Below, one piece after another: positions 15,889 through 25,773 of a DNA stretch of 64,000 nt. Position 1 is the stretch's first letter. Each line of letters begins with the position of its first letter. This stretch comes from Paractinoplanes aksuensis (GTDB taxonomy: Bacteria; Actinomycetota; Actinomycetes; Mycobacteriales; Micromonosporaceae). Under the pieces are notes generated by a model. The model saw only the letters and a list, made by a program, of their open reading frames with translations. It was not told the origin of the DNA and did no database searches. The translations under genes and the position numbers were made by a program. Where the stretch lies: assembly GCF_024137025.1 (NCBI RefSeq), contig NZ_JAMYJR010000002.1, positions 186,001 to 250,000 of the forward strand, read 5' to 3'.

Positions 15889-16205
15889 CGGCTTTCCCGC
15901 TCAGCGGTCGGGCAGCTTGTGGCTGCCGCCTGTGCCTCTTTGTGGGTGGCTGTTGGCTTTCCTGTCGGTGGTCGGGGTGGTTGCTGCCTGTTGCGTTGGT
16001 GGGGTGGCTGGGTGGCTGGGTGGCTTTCCAGGCGATCGGGGTGGTGGTCGGGGTGGCTGCCGCCTGTTGCATTGGTGGGGTGGCCGGGTGGCTTTCCAGG
16101 CGATCGGCGTCGCGGTCGGGGTGGCTGCCGCCGGTGTCGCATTGTGGGTGGCTGTTGGCTTCCCAGGCGATCGGCGTCGTGCTTGGGCTGGGTGCTGCCG
16201 CTTCA
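15889..16205. repeat. Cluster of five degenerate 62-70-bp tandem repeats (left cluster)
   Basis: Copies begin near 15889, 15951, 16021, 16089 and 16153. The best-kept core is GGCTTTCCAGGCGATCGG (16023-16040 and 16092-16109; TTCCCAGGCGATCGG near 16159), followed by GGTCGGGGTGGCTGCCGCCT and a GTTGCATTGGTGGG tail. The reverse complement of the core (GCCGATCGCCTGGAAAGC) closely matches the repeats at 17.4-17.8 kb, which lie in the opposite orientation. No gene is supported here. The open frames on the minus strand (Pro/Arg/His-rich) are by-products of the repeat. Confidence 0.75.
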
Positions 16206-16610
16206 TTTTTGTCGGTTTATCGGCGGCTGATAAAGCGATGGTTCATGCTATTTTCTGTATGTTGCTATTCGATTTTCCTTCATCGGATCCTTGCAGGCTC
16301 AAACCAGCATTTGGCCCGTTATTGCAGGTGAACTGTTAGCCGCTTTAAACATCGCGAGTGGCGGAGTCTTTACCCTGTGCTGCCATGTCCGTTCCGTTGA
16401 TAAGCTCGATCATCATGGCTGTCCAGATTCGCCTCAATGCAAACGCCTGCCCCTGTTGATCAGGCCTAGAAGGGATGCCGGTGTGGCTGAAGCAAGTCTA
16501 GCGAAAGCCCAAAGAAATTGCCCCGGTTGCTGCTGTCAGAATAAGAAGTTGGCATGATCGACTAGTTATCCGACCGGGCGTGTCGTGAGCGGAAGCGAGA
16601 GAATATATGC
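16206..16610. other. Gene-free low-GC segment between repeat cluster and hypothetical gene
   Basis: About 400 bp of visibly AT-richer sequence (roughly half A/T, with runs such as ttcatttttgtcggtttatc), unlike the rest of the window. Short open frames exist (for example 16291-16557) but none has a binding site, codon bias or family resemblance. No promoter, tRNA or terminal inverted repeat was recognised. The composition suggests acquired or unselected DNA. Confidence 0.6.
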
Positions 16611-17852
16611 ATGCGGCAATTGCAGCTTTTCACCTCGTCCGAGCTAGCCACAATGCGGGACCGGACCAAAGCCAGAAACTATTCTCCCTCAGGCGAAGAC
16701 TTCCGCCGCGAACACGAACGTCGCCGCGCATGGGGCCTCCAACAAAGGCACGCCGCCAAGCTCGCTTACATACGCCGCCAACGCAACGCCCAACCCGACT
16801 CACCTGACTGGCCCAGCTGGCCCATCCCAGACCCCCGCACCCAGTGGGAAGCCGACGCCCGCAACATTCTCAAGGCCGAGCAACGTGCCGCCCGCGCCTC
16901 TAATCCCGAGCCGCGCTCCGCTCCCGAGCCGCGCTCCGCTCCCGAGCCGCGCTCCGCTCCCGAGCCGCGCTCCGCTCCCGAGCCGCGCAGTAACCCCGAT
17001 TCGCACCTGGTCCCTGAGTCGCGTCCTGTCCCTGAGTCGCGCCCTGTCTCCGTGACGCCGCGCCCTGAGCCCGAGCGGCGCCCTGCCCCCGAGCCCGATC
17101 CGCGCGCCCAGCCTGGTTCTGATCCACTTGACCAGCCCAGCGACGTCTCAGGCGACCAGTTGCCGCGCCTTCCTCGAAGACTCCCACCACCCCGCAGCCC
17201 CCGAACCGAAACTTCCAAGACGACCGCGGCCCACCACCCTCAAGCTCACCCGCCCGGCCGCGACCATGCCCGGCCACAGCCGCGTCAACTACGCCGTCGA
17301 CGGCGCACCGAACCGACTGGATTCACCGCGACCACCAACCAGCCGCGGATGGCGACGGCCGCCGCCTCGCTCAGAAGGCCGAGGCCTGGCCGGCCAATCG
17401 ACCATCGATTACCGCAACCGGCGGCAACAAGGGCGAGCGCAGAGTCCCGCGCCTGGAGAACGCTCGACCACCCGCCGACCGCGACGGGCGGCACTTACCT
17501 CATCCACGACGCCGAGCGGCTGGGAAGTGCTCGACCACTGGCTGTCCGCGAGGGGCGGCAGTTGCCTCGGTCACGACGCCGAGTGCCTGGGAGGCGGCCC
17601 GATTACCCGCGAGGGGCGGCACTTGCCTCGGCCACGACGCGGGGTGCTGGGAAGTGCTCGACCACCCGCCGTCCGCGAGGGGCGGCAGTTGCCTCGGCCA
17701 CGACGCGGGGTGCTGGGAAGTGCTCGACCACCCGCCGTCCGCGAGGGGCGGCAGTTGCCTTGGCCACGACGCCGAGTGCCTGGGAAGCGACCCGACAACC
17801 CGCGACAGGCCGCAAACACCTCGCCCACGGCGTGCGGTGCGGAGGCGGCTGA
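16611..17852 (+). CDS. Hypothetical protein with basic N-terminus and proline-rich repetitive tail
   Basis: Up to 413 aa from ATG 16611, with a purine-rich gagcggaagcgagaga stretch upstream. Residues 1-~90 look like a real domain: MRQLQLFTSSELATMRDRTK, then DFRREHERRRAWGLQQRHAA, a basic helical region in a style common in hypothetical actinomycete proteins. From residue ~95 the sequence is repetitive: E-P-R-S-A-P hexapeptides encoded by an 18-bp tandem repeat (16908-16988), then low-complexity Pro/Arg. The last ~110 codons run through the 60-67-bp repeat cluster (17415-17825). The true end may lie much earlier. Codon usage is less GC3-biased than in neighbouring genes. No function can be assigned. 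Confidence 0.45.
   Translation: MRQLQLFTSSELATMRDRTKARNYSPSGEDFRREHERRRAWGLQQRHAAKLAYIRRQRNAQPDSPDWPSWPIPDPRTQWEADARNILKAEQRAARASNPEPRSAPEPRSAPEPRSAPEPRSAPEPRSNPDSHLVPESRPVPESRPVSVTPRPEPERRPAPEPDPRAQPGSDPLDQPSDVSGDQLPRLPRRLPPPRSPRTETSKTTAAHHPQAHPPGRDHARPQPRQLRRRRRTEPTGFTATTNQPRMATAAASLRRPRPGRPIDHRLPQPAATRASAESRAWRTLDHPPTATGGTYLIHDAERLGSARPLAVREGRQLPRSRRRVPGRRPDYPRGAALASATTRGAGKCSTTRRPRGAAVASATTRGAGKCSTTRRPRGAAVALATTPSAWEATRQPATGRKHLAHGVRCGGG
16908..16988 (+). repeat. 18-bp tandem repeat encoding E-P-R-S-A-P
   Basis: Four perfect copies of GAGCCGCGCTCCGCTCCC (16908-16979) and a partial fifth, in frame with the gene starting at 16611. Looser variants (E-S-R-P-V-P) continue to about 17045. In-frame perfect repeats of this kind expand and contract by slippage, so the protein length probably varies between strains. 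Confidence 0.85.
17415..17825. repeat. Cluster of about six 61-67-bp tandem repeats (right cluster, inverted to the left one)
   Basis: Copies are marked by GGGCGGCA at 17486, 17553, 17614 and near 17680 and 17746, each followed by TTGCCTCGGCCACGACGC, a GTGCTGGGAAGTGCTCGACC core and CACCCGCCGTCCGCGA. The two copies from ~17612 and ~17678 are almost identical. A decayed copy precedes 17486. The last copy reads GCCGAGTGCCTGGGAAGCGA, matching the reverse complement of the 15.9-16.2 kb core. Reading frames across it (ATTPSAWEATRQP on + and ATPIAWKATRPP from the left cluster on -) are similar as well. This is a dispersed repeat family, not a CRISPR array: there are no unique spacers. Confidence 0.8.
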
Positions 17853-18009
17853 TCGAGAATCGATATCGCGTGGGGGCATCAGCGAGGGTGGGTATGGCGC
17901 TCGATGCCTGGCCAGCCGTGCCTGACCGCGATGCCCAAGACTGGGGCAGCCGATCGGCCATCGACCAGCGATAAGGGCACGCGGTGAACTACGCCTGGCA
18001 AACCTCGTT

Positions 18010-18825
18010 CTAGACGAGCGGCACTGCGGCTCCGCTGACTCGGACTCCGGGGTCTCCGGGTTCCAGTTTTACGGTGAGCCGGCTGGGGCGGCCGAGGTCG
18101 TCGCCTTGGCGGAGGTGCAGGGTGGCGTCGGGGCTCACCAGGCGCAGCGCCCGCAAGTAGCCGCCCAGGGCGGCCGCCGCGGCGCCGGTGGCGGGGTCTT
18201 CCACGACGCCGCCGACGGGGAACGGGTCGCGCACGTCGAACGTGGTGGGGCCGGTGCGGTGGACCAGCTGGATCGTGGTCCAGCCTCGAGCCTCCATCAG
18301 GCTTTTCAGGGCGTCGAAGTTGTAGTCGAGGTCGGCCAGCCGGGCACGAGAACGCGCGGCGATGATCGGGTGGTAGGCCCCGGCGTACGCGATCTGGGGT
18401 GGCAGTTCCGGGTCCAGGTCCGACAAAGACCAGCGCAGCGCCGTCAACAGTGCGGCCAGCGTCGACGGCGGCAGTTCGTCGATCGTCGGGGCGACGCTGG
18501 TCAGGGTGGCCTGGCCGTCCTCGACCGTAACCGGCACCTCGCCAGCTCTCGTGGTGAAGATGTAAGAGCCGGGGCCCAGGGCGACCGCGGTGGCGATCGT
18601 GGCGTGGCCGCAGAACGGGACCTCGGCCAGCGGGCTGAAATACCGCACGCCGTAGTGGTCCTCGCCCAGCGTCCGGGTCACGAAGGCCGTCTCCGAGTAG
18701 CCCACGTCCGCGGCCATCTTCAGCATGGTCGCGTCGTCCAGGCCGGCCGCGTCCAGGACCACGCCGGCGAGGTTGCCGCCGGCGGGGTCGGTGCTGAAGG
18801 CCACGTATCGCTGCACCACAGTCAT
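18010..18825 (-). CDS. PhzF family isomerase/epimerase
   Basis: A 271-aa protein. PhzF landmarks are present: AFSTDPAGGNLAGVVLD, the catalytic glutamate E45 in GYSETAFV, RYFSPLAEVPFCGHATIATA and the second-domain motif VVEDPATGAAAAALGGYLR. The fold is a diaminopimelate-epimerase-like double domain. PhzF isomerises 2,3-dihydro-3-hydroxyanthranilate in phenazine synthesis, but most relatives outside phz clusters have unknown substrates, and no phenazine gene is near. It lies 10 bp downstream of the aldo/keto reductase gene, so the two are probably cotranscribed and controlled by the same TetR operator. Confidence 0.9.
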   Translation of the reverse strand: MTVVQRYVAFSTDPAGGNLAGVVLDAAGLDDATMLKMAADVGYSETAFVTRTLGEDHYGVRYFSPLAEVPFCGHATIATAVALGPGSYIFTTRAGEVPVTVEDGQATLTSVAPTIDELPPSTLAALLTALRWSLSDLDPELPPQIAYAGAYHPIIAARSRARLADLDYNFDALKSLMEARGWTTIQLVHRTGPTTFDVRDPFPVGGVVEDPATGAAAAALGGYLRALRLVSPDATLHLRQGDDLGRPSRLTVKLEPGDPGVRVSGAAVPLV

Positions 18826-18835
18826 GCCGCCAAAA

Positions 18836-20465
<1,630 letters not shown>

Positions 20466-20475
20466 CGTTCGTGCG

Positions 20476-21894
20476 GTGACAGATGCACCAACCGCGATCA
20501 CACCCCCGTCCGACCTTCCGCGCACCCTGGGCGAGCTGCGGGCCTCCGGCCACGAGTTCCGCACCGTCAAGGAAGAACTGCGCGACAACCTGCTGTCCCG
20601 GCTGCGCTCGGGCGCGCCGCGTTTCCCCGGCATCGTCGGCTACGACGACACCGTTCTGCCCGAGGTCGAGCGGGCCCTGCTGGCCGGGCACGACATGGTG
20701 CTGCTGGGCGAGCGCGGCCAGGGCAAGACCCGGCTCATCCGCGGGCTGATCGACCTGCTCGACGAGTGGACCCCGGTCATCGGCGGCTCCGAGCTGCACG
20801 AACACCCCTACCATCCGCTCACTCCGGCCTCACGGCGGCTGGTCGCCGAGACGGGCGACCTGCTGCCGATCGGCTGGCTGCACCGCTCCGAGCGGTACGG
20901 CGAGAAGCTGGCCACCCCCGACACCAGCGTCGGCGACCTGATCGGCGACGTCGACCCGATCAAGGTGGCCGAGGGCCGGGCCCTGGGCGACCCCGACACG
21001 ATCCACTTCGGGCTGGTGCCGCGGACCAACCGGGGCATCTTCGCCGTCAACGAGCTGCCCGACCTGGCCGAGCGCATCCAGGTGTCGCTGCTCAACGTGC
21101 TCGAGGAACGCGACATCCAGGTCCGCGGCTACCAGCTGCGGCTGCCGCTCGACCTGCTGCTGGTGGCCTCGGCCAACCCCGAGGACTACACCAACCGCGG
21201 CCGCATCATCACCCCGCTCAAAGACCGGTTCGGGGCCGAGATCCGTACGCACTACCCGGTCGACCTGTCGCTCGAGACCGAGCTCATCCGGCAAGAGGCG
21301 GCGCTGGTCGCGTCCGTGCCCGACCACCTGATCGACGTGCTGGCCCGCTACACGCGCGCGGTGCGCGAGTCGCCGGCGGTGGACGCGCGGTCGGGCATCT
21401 CGGCCCGGTTCGCGATCGCCGCGGCCGAGACCACGGCGGCCTCGGCGTTGCGGCGCAGCGGTCTGCGGCAGGAGCGGGAGGCCGTGGCCCGCGTCTGCGA
21501 CACCGTCTCGGTGACGTCGACGCTGCGCGGCAAGGTCGAGTTCGAGAGCGGCGAGGAGGGGCGCGAGACCGAGGTCCTGGCCCACTTGCTGCGGGTGGCG
21601 ACGGCCGAGACGTTCCGCGACCGGCTGTCCGGTCTCGACCTGTCCGGGTTCACCGACCTGGTGGCCGAGGGCGCCATCATCGAGACGGGCGACCTGGTCA
21701 GCGCCGACGAGCTGCTGGGCCAGATCGGCACCGTGCCAGGGCTGGCCAAGGTGCTCGACCGGCTCGGCCTGGGCGACGCGCCCTCGCCGGGGCAGGCGGC
21801 GTCGGCCATCGAGTTCGTGCTCGAGGGGCTCCACCTGACGAGACGGCTGGCCAAGGAACTCACCGACGACGGCCGCACCCTGTACGGGAGCTGA
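20476..21894 (+). CDS. AAA+ ATPase, magnesium-chelatase subunit I / MoxR-like
   Basis: A 472-aa protein from GTG 20476. Walker A is GERGQGKTR (78-86). Walker B and arginine-finger regions are in GIFAVNELPDLAERIQVSLL and LLLVASANPEDYTNRGRIIT, the helix-2 insert arrangement of the chelatase-I/MoxR clade. It forms a two-gene unit with the VWA protein that starts 2 bp after its stop. MoxR-VWA pairs act as a metal-ion-dependent chaperone or cofactor-insertion machine. The client is not identifiable here, and no cobalamin or chlorophyll genes are near. This AAA/VWA pair is common in actinobacteria. Confidence 0.88.
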   Translation: MTDAPTAITPPSDLPRTLGELRASGHEFRTVKEELRDNLLSRLRSGAPRFPGIVGYDDTVLPEVERALLAGHDMVLLGERGQGKTRLIRGLIDLLDEWTPVIGGSELHEHPYHPLTPASRRLVAETGDLLPIGWLHRSERYGEKLATPDTSVGDLIGDVDPIKVAEGRALGDPDTIHFGLVPRTNRGIFAVNELPDLAERIQVSLLNVLEERDIQVRGYQLRLPLDLLLVASANPEDYTNRGRIITPLKDRFGAEIRTHYPVDLSLETELIRQEAALVASVPDHLIDVLARYTRAVRESPAVDARSGISARFAIAAAETTAASALRRSGLRQEREAVARVCDTVSVTSTLRGKVEFESGEEGRETEVLAHLLRVATAETFRDRLSGLDLSGFTDLVAEGAIIETGDLVSADELLGQIGTVPGLAKVLDRLGLGDAPSPGQAASAIEFVLEGLHLTRRLAKELTDDGRTLYGS

Positions 21895-21896
21895 CC

Positions 21897-23852
21897 ATGG
21901 CTTCCGGCAGGTTCAGGTATGGGGCGTGGCGCGACGGGCCCGACCCGCTCGCCCCGCCGTACGACGTGCGGGCGGCCGTCGACGAGGTCGGCGAGCGCGT
22001 CCTGGCCGGCGACAGTCTGCGCGACGTGCTGCGTGACCTGGTGCGGCGGGGCCCGCAGGAGGGCCGCGGGCTCGACGCGCTGCGCGACCGGGCCCGCCGG
22101 CTCCGTCGCGAGGCGTTGCGCCGGGGCAACCTCGACGGCGCGGTGACCCGGGCTCAGCAGCTGCTCGACCAGGCCGTCGCCACCGAGCGCGACGAGCTGA
22201 CCCGGCGCGACGACGACGCGGCCCGGTTCAGCGAGGCCGTGCTCGACAACCTGCCGCGCTCGACGTCGCGCGCGGTCGAGGAGCTGTCCGACTACCAGTG
22301 GGCGTCGTCCGAGGCCCAGCAGCTCTACCAGCAGATCCTCGACGGGCTGCGGCGCGAGGTGGTCGAGCAGCGGTTCGCCGGCATGAAGCAGGCGCTGCAG
22401 TCGGGCGACATGCAGGGCGTCAGCGAGATGGTGTCCGACCTCAACGACCTGCTGGCCAAGCACGCCCGCGGCGAGGACACCGACGACGCGTTCCAGCAGT
22501 TCATGGCCAAGCACGGCCAGTTCTTCCCCGAGAACCCCAAGAACGTGGACGAGCTGATCGACTCGCTGGCCCGGCAGGCCGCGGCGGCCGAGCGGCTGAT
22601 GCGCTCGCTGTCGCCGCAGCAGCAGGAAGAGCTGTCGCGGCTGATGGACCAGGCGCTGGGCGACGGGCCGCTGCGCGGTCAGCTCGGCGAGCTCACCGAC
22701 AACCTGCGGGCGCTGCGGCCCAACCTCAACTGGGGGCGCGGCGAGCGGATGCGCGGGCCGCAAGACCTGGGCTACGGCGACGCCGCGGCCGCCCTGGGCG
22801 AGATCGGGGAGCTCGACGAGCTGCTCGACCAGCTCGGCCAGGAGCATCCGGGAGCCACGCTCGACGACGTGGACGTCGAGATGGTGGAACGCCAGCTCGG
22901 CCGGGGCGCGGCCGACGACGTCCGCCGCCTGCGGGAACTCGAACGGGAACTCAGCCGGCAGGGGTGGGTCACCCGCGACAGCGAGGGGCTGACGCTCTCG
23001 CCCAAGGCGTTGCGGCGGCTCGGGCGTACGGCATTGGCCCAGGTCTTCGACGATCTGTCGGGGCGCAAGCAGGGGCAGCACGACCTGCGCGACGCCGGCG
23101 CGGCGGGCGACCTGATCGGGTCGTCGCGGCGCTGGGAGTTCGGCGACGAGCAACCGCTCGACGTGGTGCGCACGATCGGCAACGCGGTGCGGCGGCAGGC
23201 GTCCCGCGGTGGGGTGGGGGTTCTGCCCGTACGCCTGGAACCGGACGACTTCGAGGTGGCCGAGACCGAGCGGCGGGCCTCGGCGGCGGTCGCGCTCTGC
23301 GTCGACCTGTCCTACTCGATGTACGCCGACGGGCGCTGGGGCCCGATGAAGCAGACCGCGCTGGCCCTGTCGCACCTGGTCGCGACCCAGTTCCCGCAGG
23401 ACTCGCTGCAGATCATCGGGTTCGGCAAGTACGCCGGCGCGCTGTCGCAGGGGCAGCTGGCCGCGATCGACCCGACGGCCGAGAAGGGCACCAACCTGCA
23501 GCACGCGCTCAAACTGGCCGGCCGCCACCTGCGCCGTCACCCGGGGGCCGAGCCGGTGGTGCTGGTGGTGACCGACGGCGAGCCGACGGCCCACCTCGAG
23601 CCGGACGGCGAGGCCATGTTCTGGTGGCCGCCGCTGCCCGAGACGATCCGGGCCACTATCCACGAGGTCGACCACCTGACCCGGTTCGGGGCCACGCTCA
23701 ACTTCTTCATGCTGGGCGAGGACGACGGGCTGCAGCGGTTCGTGGCCGCGGTGGCCGAACGCAACGGCGGCCGGGTGTTCAGCCCGGACGCTGACGAGCT
23801 GGGGCGGTACGTGGTCGACGACTACGTGCGGGCCCGGCGCGGAAGGCGCTGA
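21897..23852 (+). CDS. VWA domain-containing protein, partner of the AAA+ ATPase
   Basis: A 651-aa cytoplasmic protein. Residues ~60-440 are charged and helical (long coiled-coil-like stretches such as ARQAAAAERLMRSLSPQQQE). The C-terminal ~190 residues form a von Willebrand factor A domain with the MIDAS motif CVDLSYSMYADG near residue 470, a distal TNLQHALKLAGRHLR and VVLVVTDGEPTAH. The ATG is 2 bp after the ATPase stop, so synthesis is coupled. It probably forms the chelatase-D-like half of a MoxR/VWA complex. The reading frame of the following WYL regulator directly follows this stop in the same frame. Confidence 0.88.
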   Translation: MASGRFRYGAWRDGPDPLAPPYDVRAAVDEVGERVLAGDSLRDVLRDLVRRGPQEGRGLDALRDRARRLRREALRRGNLDGAVTRAQQLLDQAVATERDELTRRDDDAARFSEAVLDNLPRSTSRAVEELSDYQWASSEAQQLYQQILDGLRREVVEQRFAGMKQALQSGDMQGVSEMVSDLNDLLAKHARGEDTDDAFQQFMAKHGQFFPENPKNVDELIDSLARQAAAAERLMRSLSPQQQEELSRLMDQALGDGPLRGQLGELTDNLRALRPNLNWGRGERMRGPQDLGYGDAAAALGEIGELDELLDQLGQEHPGATLDDVDVEMVERQLGRGAADDVRRLRELERELSRQGWVTRDSEGLTLSPKALRRLGRTALAQVFDDLSGRKQGQHDLRDAGAAGDLIGSSRRWEFGDEQPLDVVRTIGNAVRRQASRGGVGVLPVRLEPDDFEVAETERRASAAVALCVDLSYSMYADGRWGPMKQTALALSHLVATQFPQDSLQIIGFGKYAGALSQGQLAAIDPTAEKGTNLQHALKLAGRHLRRHPGAEPVVLVVTDGEPTAHLEPDGEAMFWWPPLPETIRATIHEVDHLTRFGATLNFFMLGEDDGLQRFVAAVAERNGGRVFSPDADELGRYVVDDYVRARRGRR

Positions 23853-23885
23853 TCCGTCATCCGGGCCGCGCGACTGATCAATCTC

Positions 23886-24815
23886 GTGTTGCTGCTGCAG
23901 TCGCGCGGCTCGATGACGGCGGCCGAGCTGAGCAAAGAGCTCGAGGTCTCCGAACGCACCGTCTATCGCGACGTCGTCGAGCTGTCGGCGGCCGGGGTGC
24001 CGGTGTACGCCCTGCAGGGCCGGGCGGGCGGCTATCAGCTGGTCGACGGCTACCGCACCCGGCTGACCGGGCTGTCGCGGGCCGAGGCCGAGGCGTTGTT
24101 CCTGGCCGGGTTGCCCGGTCCGGCCCGTGAGCTGGGCCTGGGCGAATCGGCGAGAACTGCACAGCTGAAAGTGCTCGCGGCCCTGCCGCCGGGGTTGCGG
24201 GACGCGTCGTCGATCGCCGGGCAGCGGTTCCACCTGGACGCGCCGGGCTGGTTCCACGACCCGGAAACGCCGCCGGTGCTGGGCGAGCTGGCCCAGGCGG
24301 TGTGGCAAGACCTGGAACTGACCATGCGGTACCGGCGCCCCGACGAGGTCGAACGGGTCGTCGAGCCGTACGGTCTCGTGCTTAAGAACGGGGTCTGGTA
24401 CCTGGTCGGGCGGGTGGGGGAGTCGCTGCGCTCCTACCGCGTCGACCGGATCACCGAGGTGGCGCCGACCGGGCGCACCTTCGACCGCGGGCCCGGGTTC
24501 GACCTGCCGTCGTTCTGGGCCGAGCGGGCGGTCGAGTTCGTCCGGCAGATGCTGCGCGAGACCATCGAGATCCGGCTGAGTCCCGACGGGCAGCGCCTGC
24601 TGCGATTCGTCGTGGAGGACGTGGCTCTGCGCGAGGCGGTGACGGACGAGCCGGACCCGGACGGTTGGGTCCGGACCCGGCTTCCCGTCGAGTCGCTCGA
24701 CGTCGGTTACACGTACATGCTGCGCCTCGGGCCCGAGGTCGAGGTGCTGGCCCCGCCGGCGCTGCGGCAGCGTCTCAGGAAAGCGGCCGAAAGCATGAGA
24801 GCTCTCTACCGATAA
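23886..24815 (+). CDS. WYL-domain transcriptional regulator (HTH type 11)
   Basis: 309 aa from GTG 23886. The DNA-binding helix-turn-helix (SMTAAELSKELEVSERTVYR, DVVELSAAGVPVYALQG) is followed by a WYL ligand domain with RVVEPYGLVLKNGVWYLVGR and a C-terminal WCX extension. Family members usually start about nine residues earlier, and those codons are present here (RAARLINL from 23862). However, the frame has no ATG/GTG before 23886 and runs straight back to the VWA gene stop; only CTG 23874 is an alternative. The start is therefore uncertain. It probably senses a nucleotide- or nucleic-acid-type ligand; target unknown. The last 10 bp overlap the convergent SDR gene. Confidence 0.82.
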   Translation: MLLLQSRGSMTAAELSKELEVSERTVYRDVVELSAAGVPVYALQGRAGGYQLVDGYRTRLTGLSRAEAEALFLAGLPGPARELGLGESARTAQLKVLAALPPGLRDASSIAGQRFHLDAPGWFHDPETPPVLGELAQAVWQDLELTMRYRRPDEVERVVEPYGLVLKNGVWYLVGRVGESLRSYRVDRITEVAPTGRTFDRGPGFDLPSFWAERAVEFVRQMLRETIEIRLSPDGQRLLRFVVEDVALREAVTDEPDPDGWVRTRLPVESLDVGYTYMLRLGPEVEVLAPPALRQRLRKAAESMRALYR

Positions 24816-25723
24816 CCGGTCACGTCGGCCGGCTTACCCGGGTCCTGCACCTCGACCAGGTAGCGCCAGGCGTCGGGCCGGCTGCCGTCGAGGTCGGTGA
24901 AGCCGTACACCTGGGCCAGTTCGCCGCTCGAGACCGACCGGCCGTTCCAGCGGGCCCGGTCGGGGTCACCGGCCAGGGCGGCCACGGCCCTTCCGACGTA
25001 CGCCGGGGATTCGGAGATCGCGAAATGCGGTTCCTTCGCGCAGGCGTCGCGCCAGTTGTCCTCGGTGACCCCGAACCCGTCGAGCATCATCTCGGACCGC
25101 AGCCACCCCGGTGTCAGCGCGACCGCGGTGCCGCCGGTTGCCGCCACGTCCTGCGACCACGCGAACGCCAGCCGGTTGACGCTCACCTTGGCCAGGTCGT
25201 AGAAGACCGAGAGGCGGTAGTTCTTCTCGTTGTACGCGGTGGTGCCGTCGCCCATCTCGACGACGAGCCCGCCCGGCTCCCGGTTGAGCAGCGGCAGCGC
25301 GTAGTGGGAAGTAATGATGTGCGTGTCGATGGCCAGCCGCAGCAACCGGAACCCCTTGTCGAGCGGCTGTTCCCACACCGGTTTGTGCCAGGTGGCCAGC
25401 GGATCGCCGCCCCAGATGTCGTTGACCAGCACGTCCAGCCGGCCCTGCTCGCCGTCGATGCGCTGCACGAGCTGCTCCACCTGCTCGGGCACCAGGTGGT
25501 CGACGACCACCCCGATGCCCCGCCCGCCGGCCGCGGTGATCAGCTCGGCCGTCTCCTCGATCGTCTCGGGCCGGTCCATCTCGGAGCGCCGGCCCCGGGT
25601 GCTGCGCCCGGTCGCGTACACGGTGGCCCCGGCTGCGCCGAGCTGCACGGCGATCTGTCGTCCGGCGCCCCGGGTCGCTCCGGCCACGAGCGCGACCTTG
25701 CCTGTCAGTGGTTGTTCTGCCAT
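24806..25723 (-). CDS. Short-chain dehydrogenase/reductase
   Basis: A 305-aa SDR. The N-terminal nucleotide loop is KVALVAGATRGAGRQIAVQL, followed by YATGRSTRG, and NDIWGG replaces the usual NNAG. The active-site pair is Y-x-x-x-K in FYDLAKVSVNRLA. The C-terminal part (AISESPAYVGRAVAALAGDP) is longer than in classical SDRs and matches a group annotated only as SDR oxidoreductases. ATG 25723 has GGGAG about 10 bp upstream. It is divergent from the uridine kinase-like gene by 50 bp. Substrate unknown. Confidence 0.88.
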   Translation of the reverse strand: MAEQPLTGKVALVAGATRGAGRQIAVQLGAAGATVYATGRSTRGRRSEMDRPETIEETAELITAAGGRGIGVVVDHLVPEQVEQLVQRIDGEQGRLDVLVNDIWGGDPLATWHKPVWEQPLDKGFRLLRLAIDTHIITSHYALPLLNREPGGLVVEMGDGTTAYNEKNYRLSVFYDLAKVSVNRLAFAWSQDVAATGGTAVALTPGWLRSEMMLDGFGVTEDNWRDACAKEPHFAISESPAYVGRAVAALAGDPDRARWNGRSVSSGELAQVYGFTDLDGSRPDAWRYLVEVQDPGKPADVTGYR

Positions 25724-25773
25724 GGGAGTCATGCTCCCGGCAAAACCTGACAACCGATGGCACTCTTTCCGGC

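Noticed and set aside
14238..16142. N-terminal extension of the ABC-F protein to 634 aa
   Set aside because: The extra ~95 residues are encoded by the degenerate repeat cluster. The ATG at 15854 has its own binding site and matches the family start.
16291..16557. An 88-aa open frame in the low-GC segment
   Set aside because: No ribosome binding site, no coding bias and no recognisable domain; it appears to be chance.
17415..17825. Repeat cluster as a possible CRISPR array
   Set aside because: Repeats are directly adjacent with no unique spacers, period varies 61-67 bp, and no cas genes are near.
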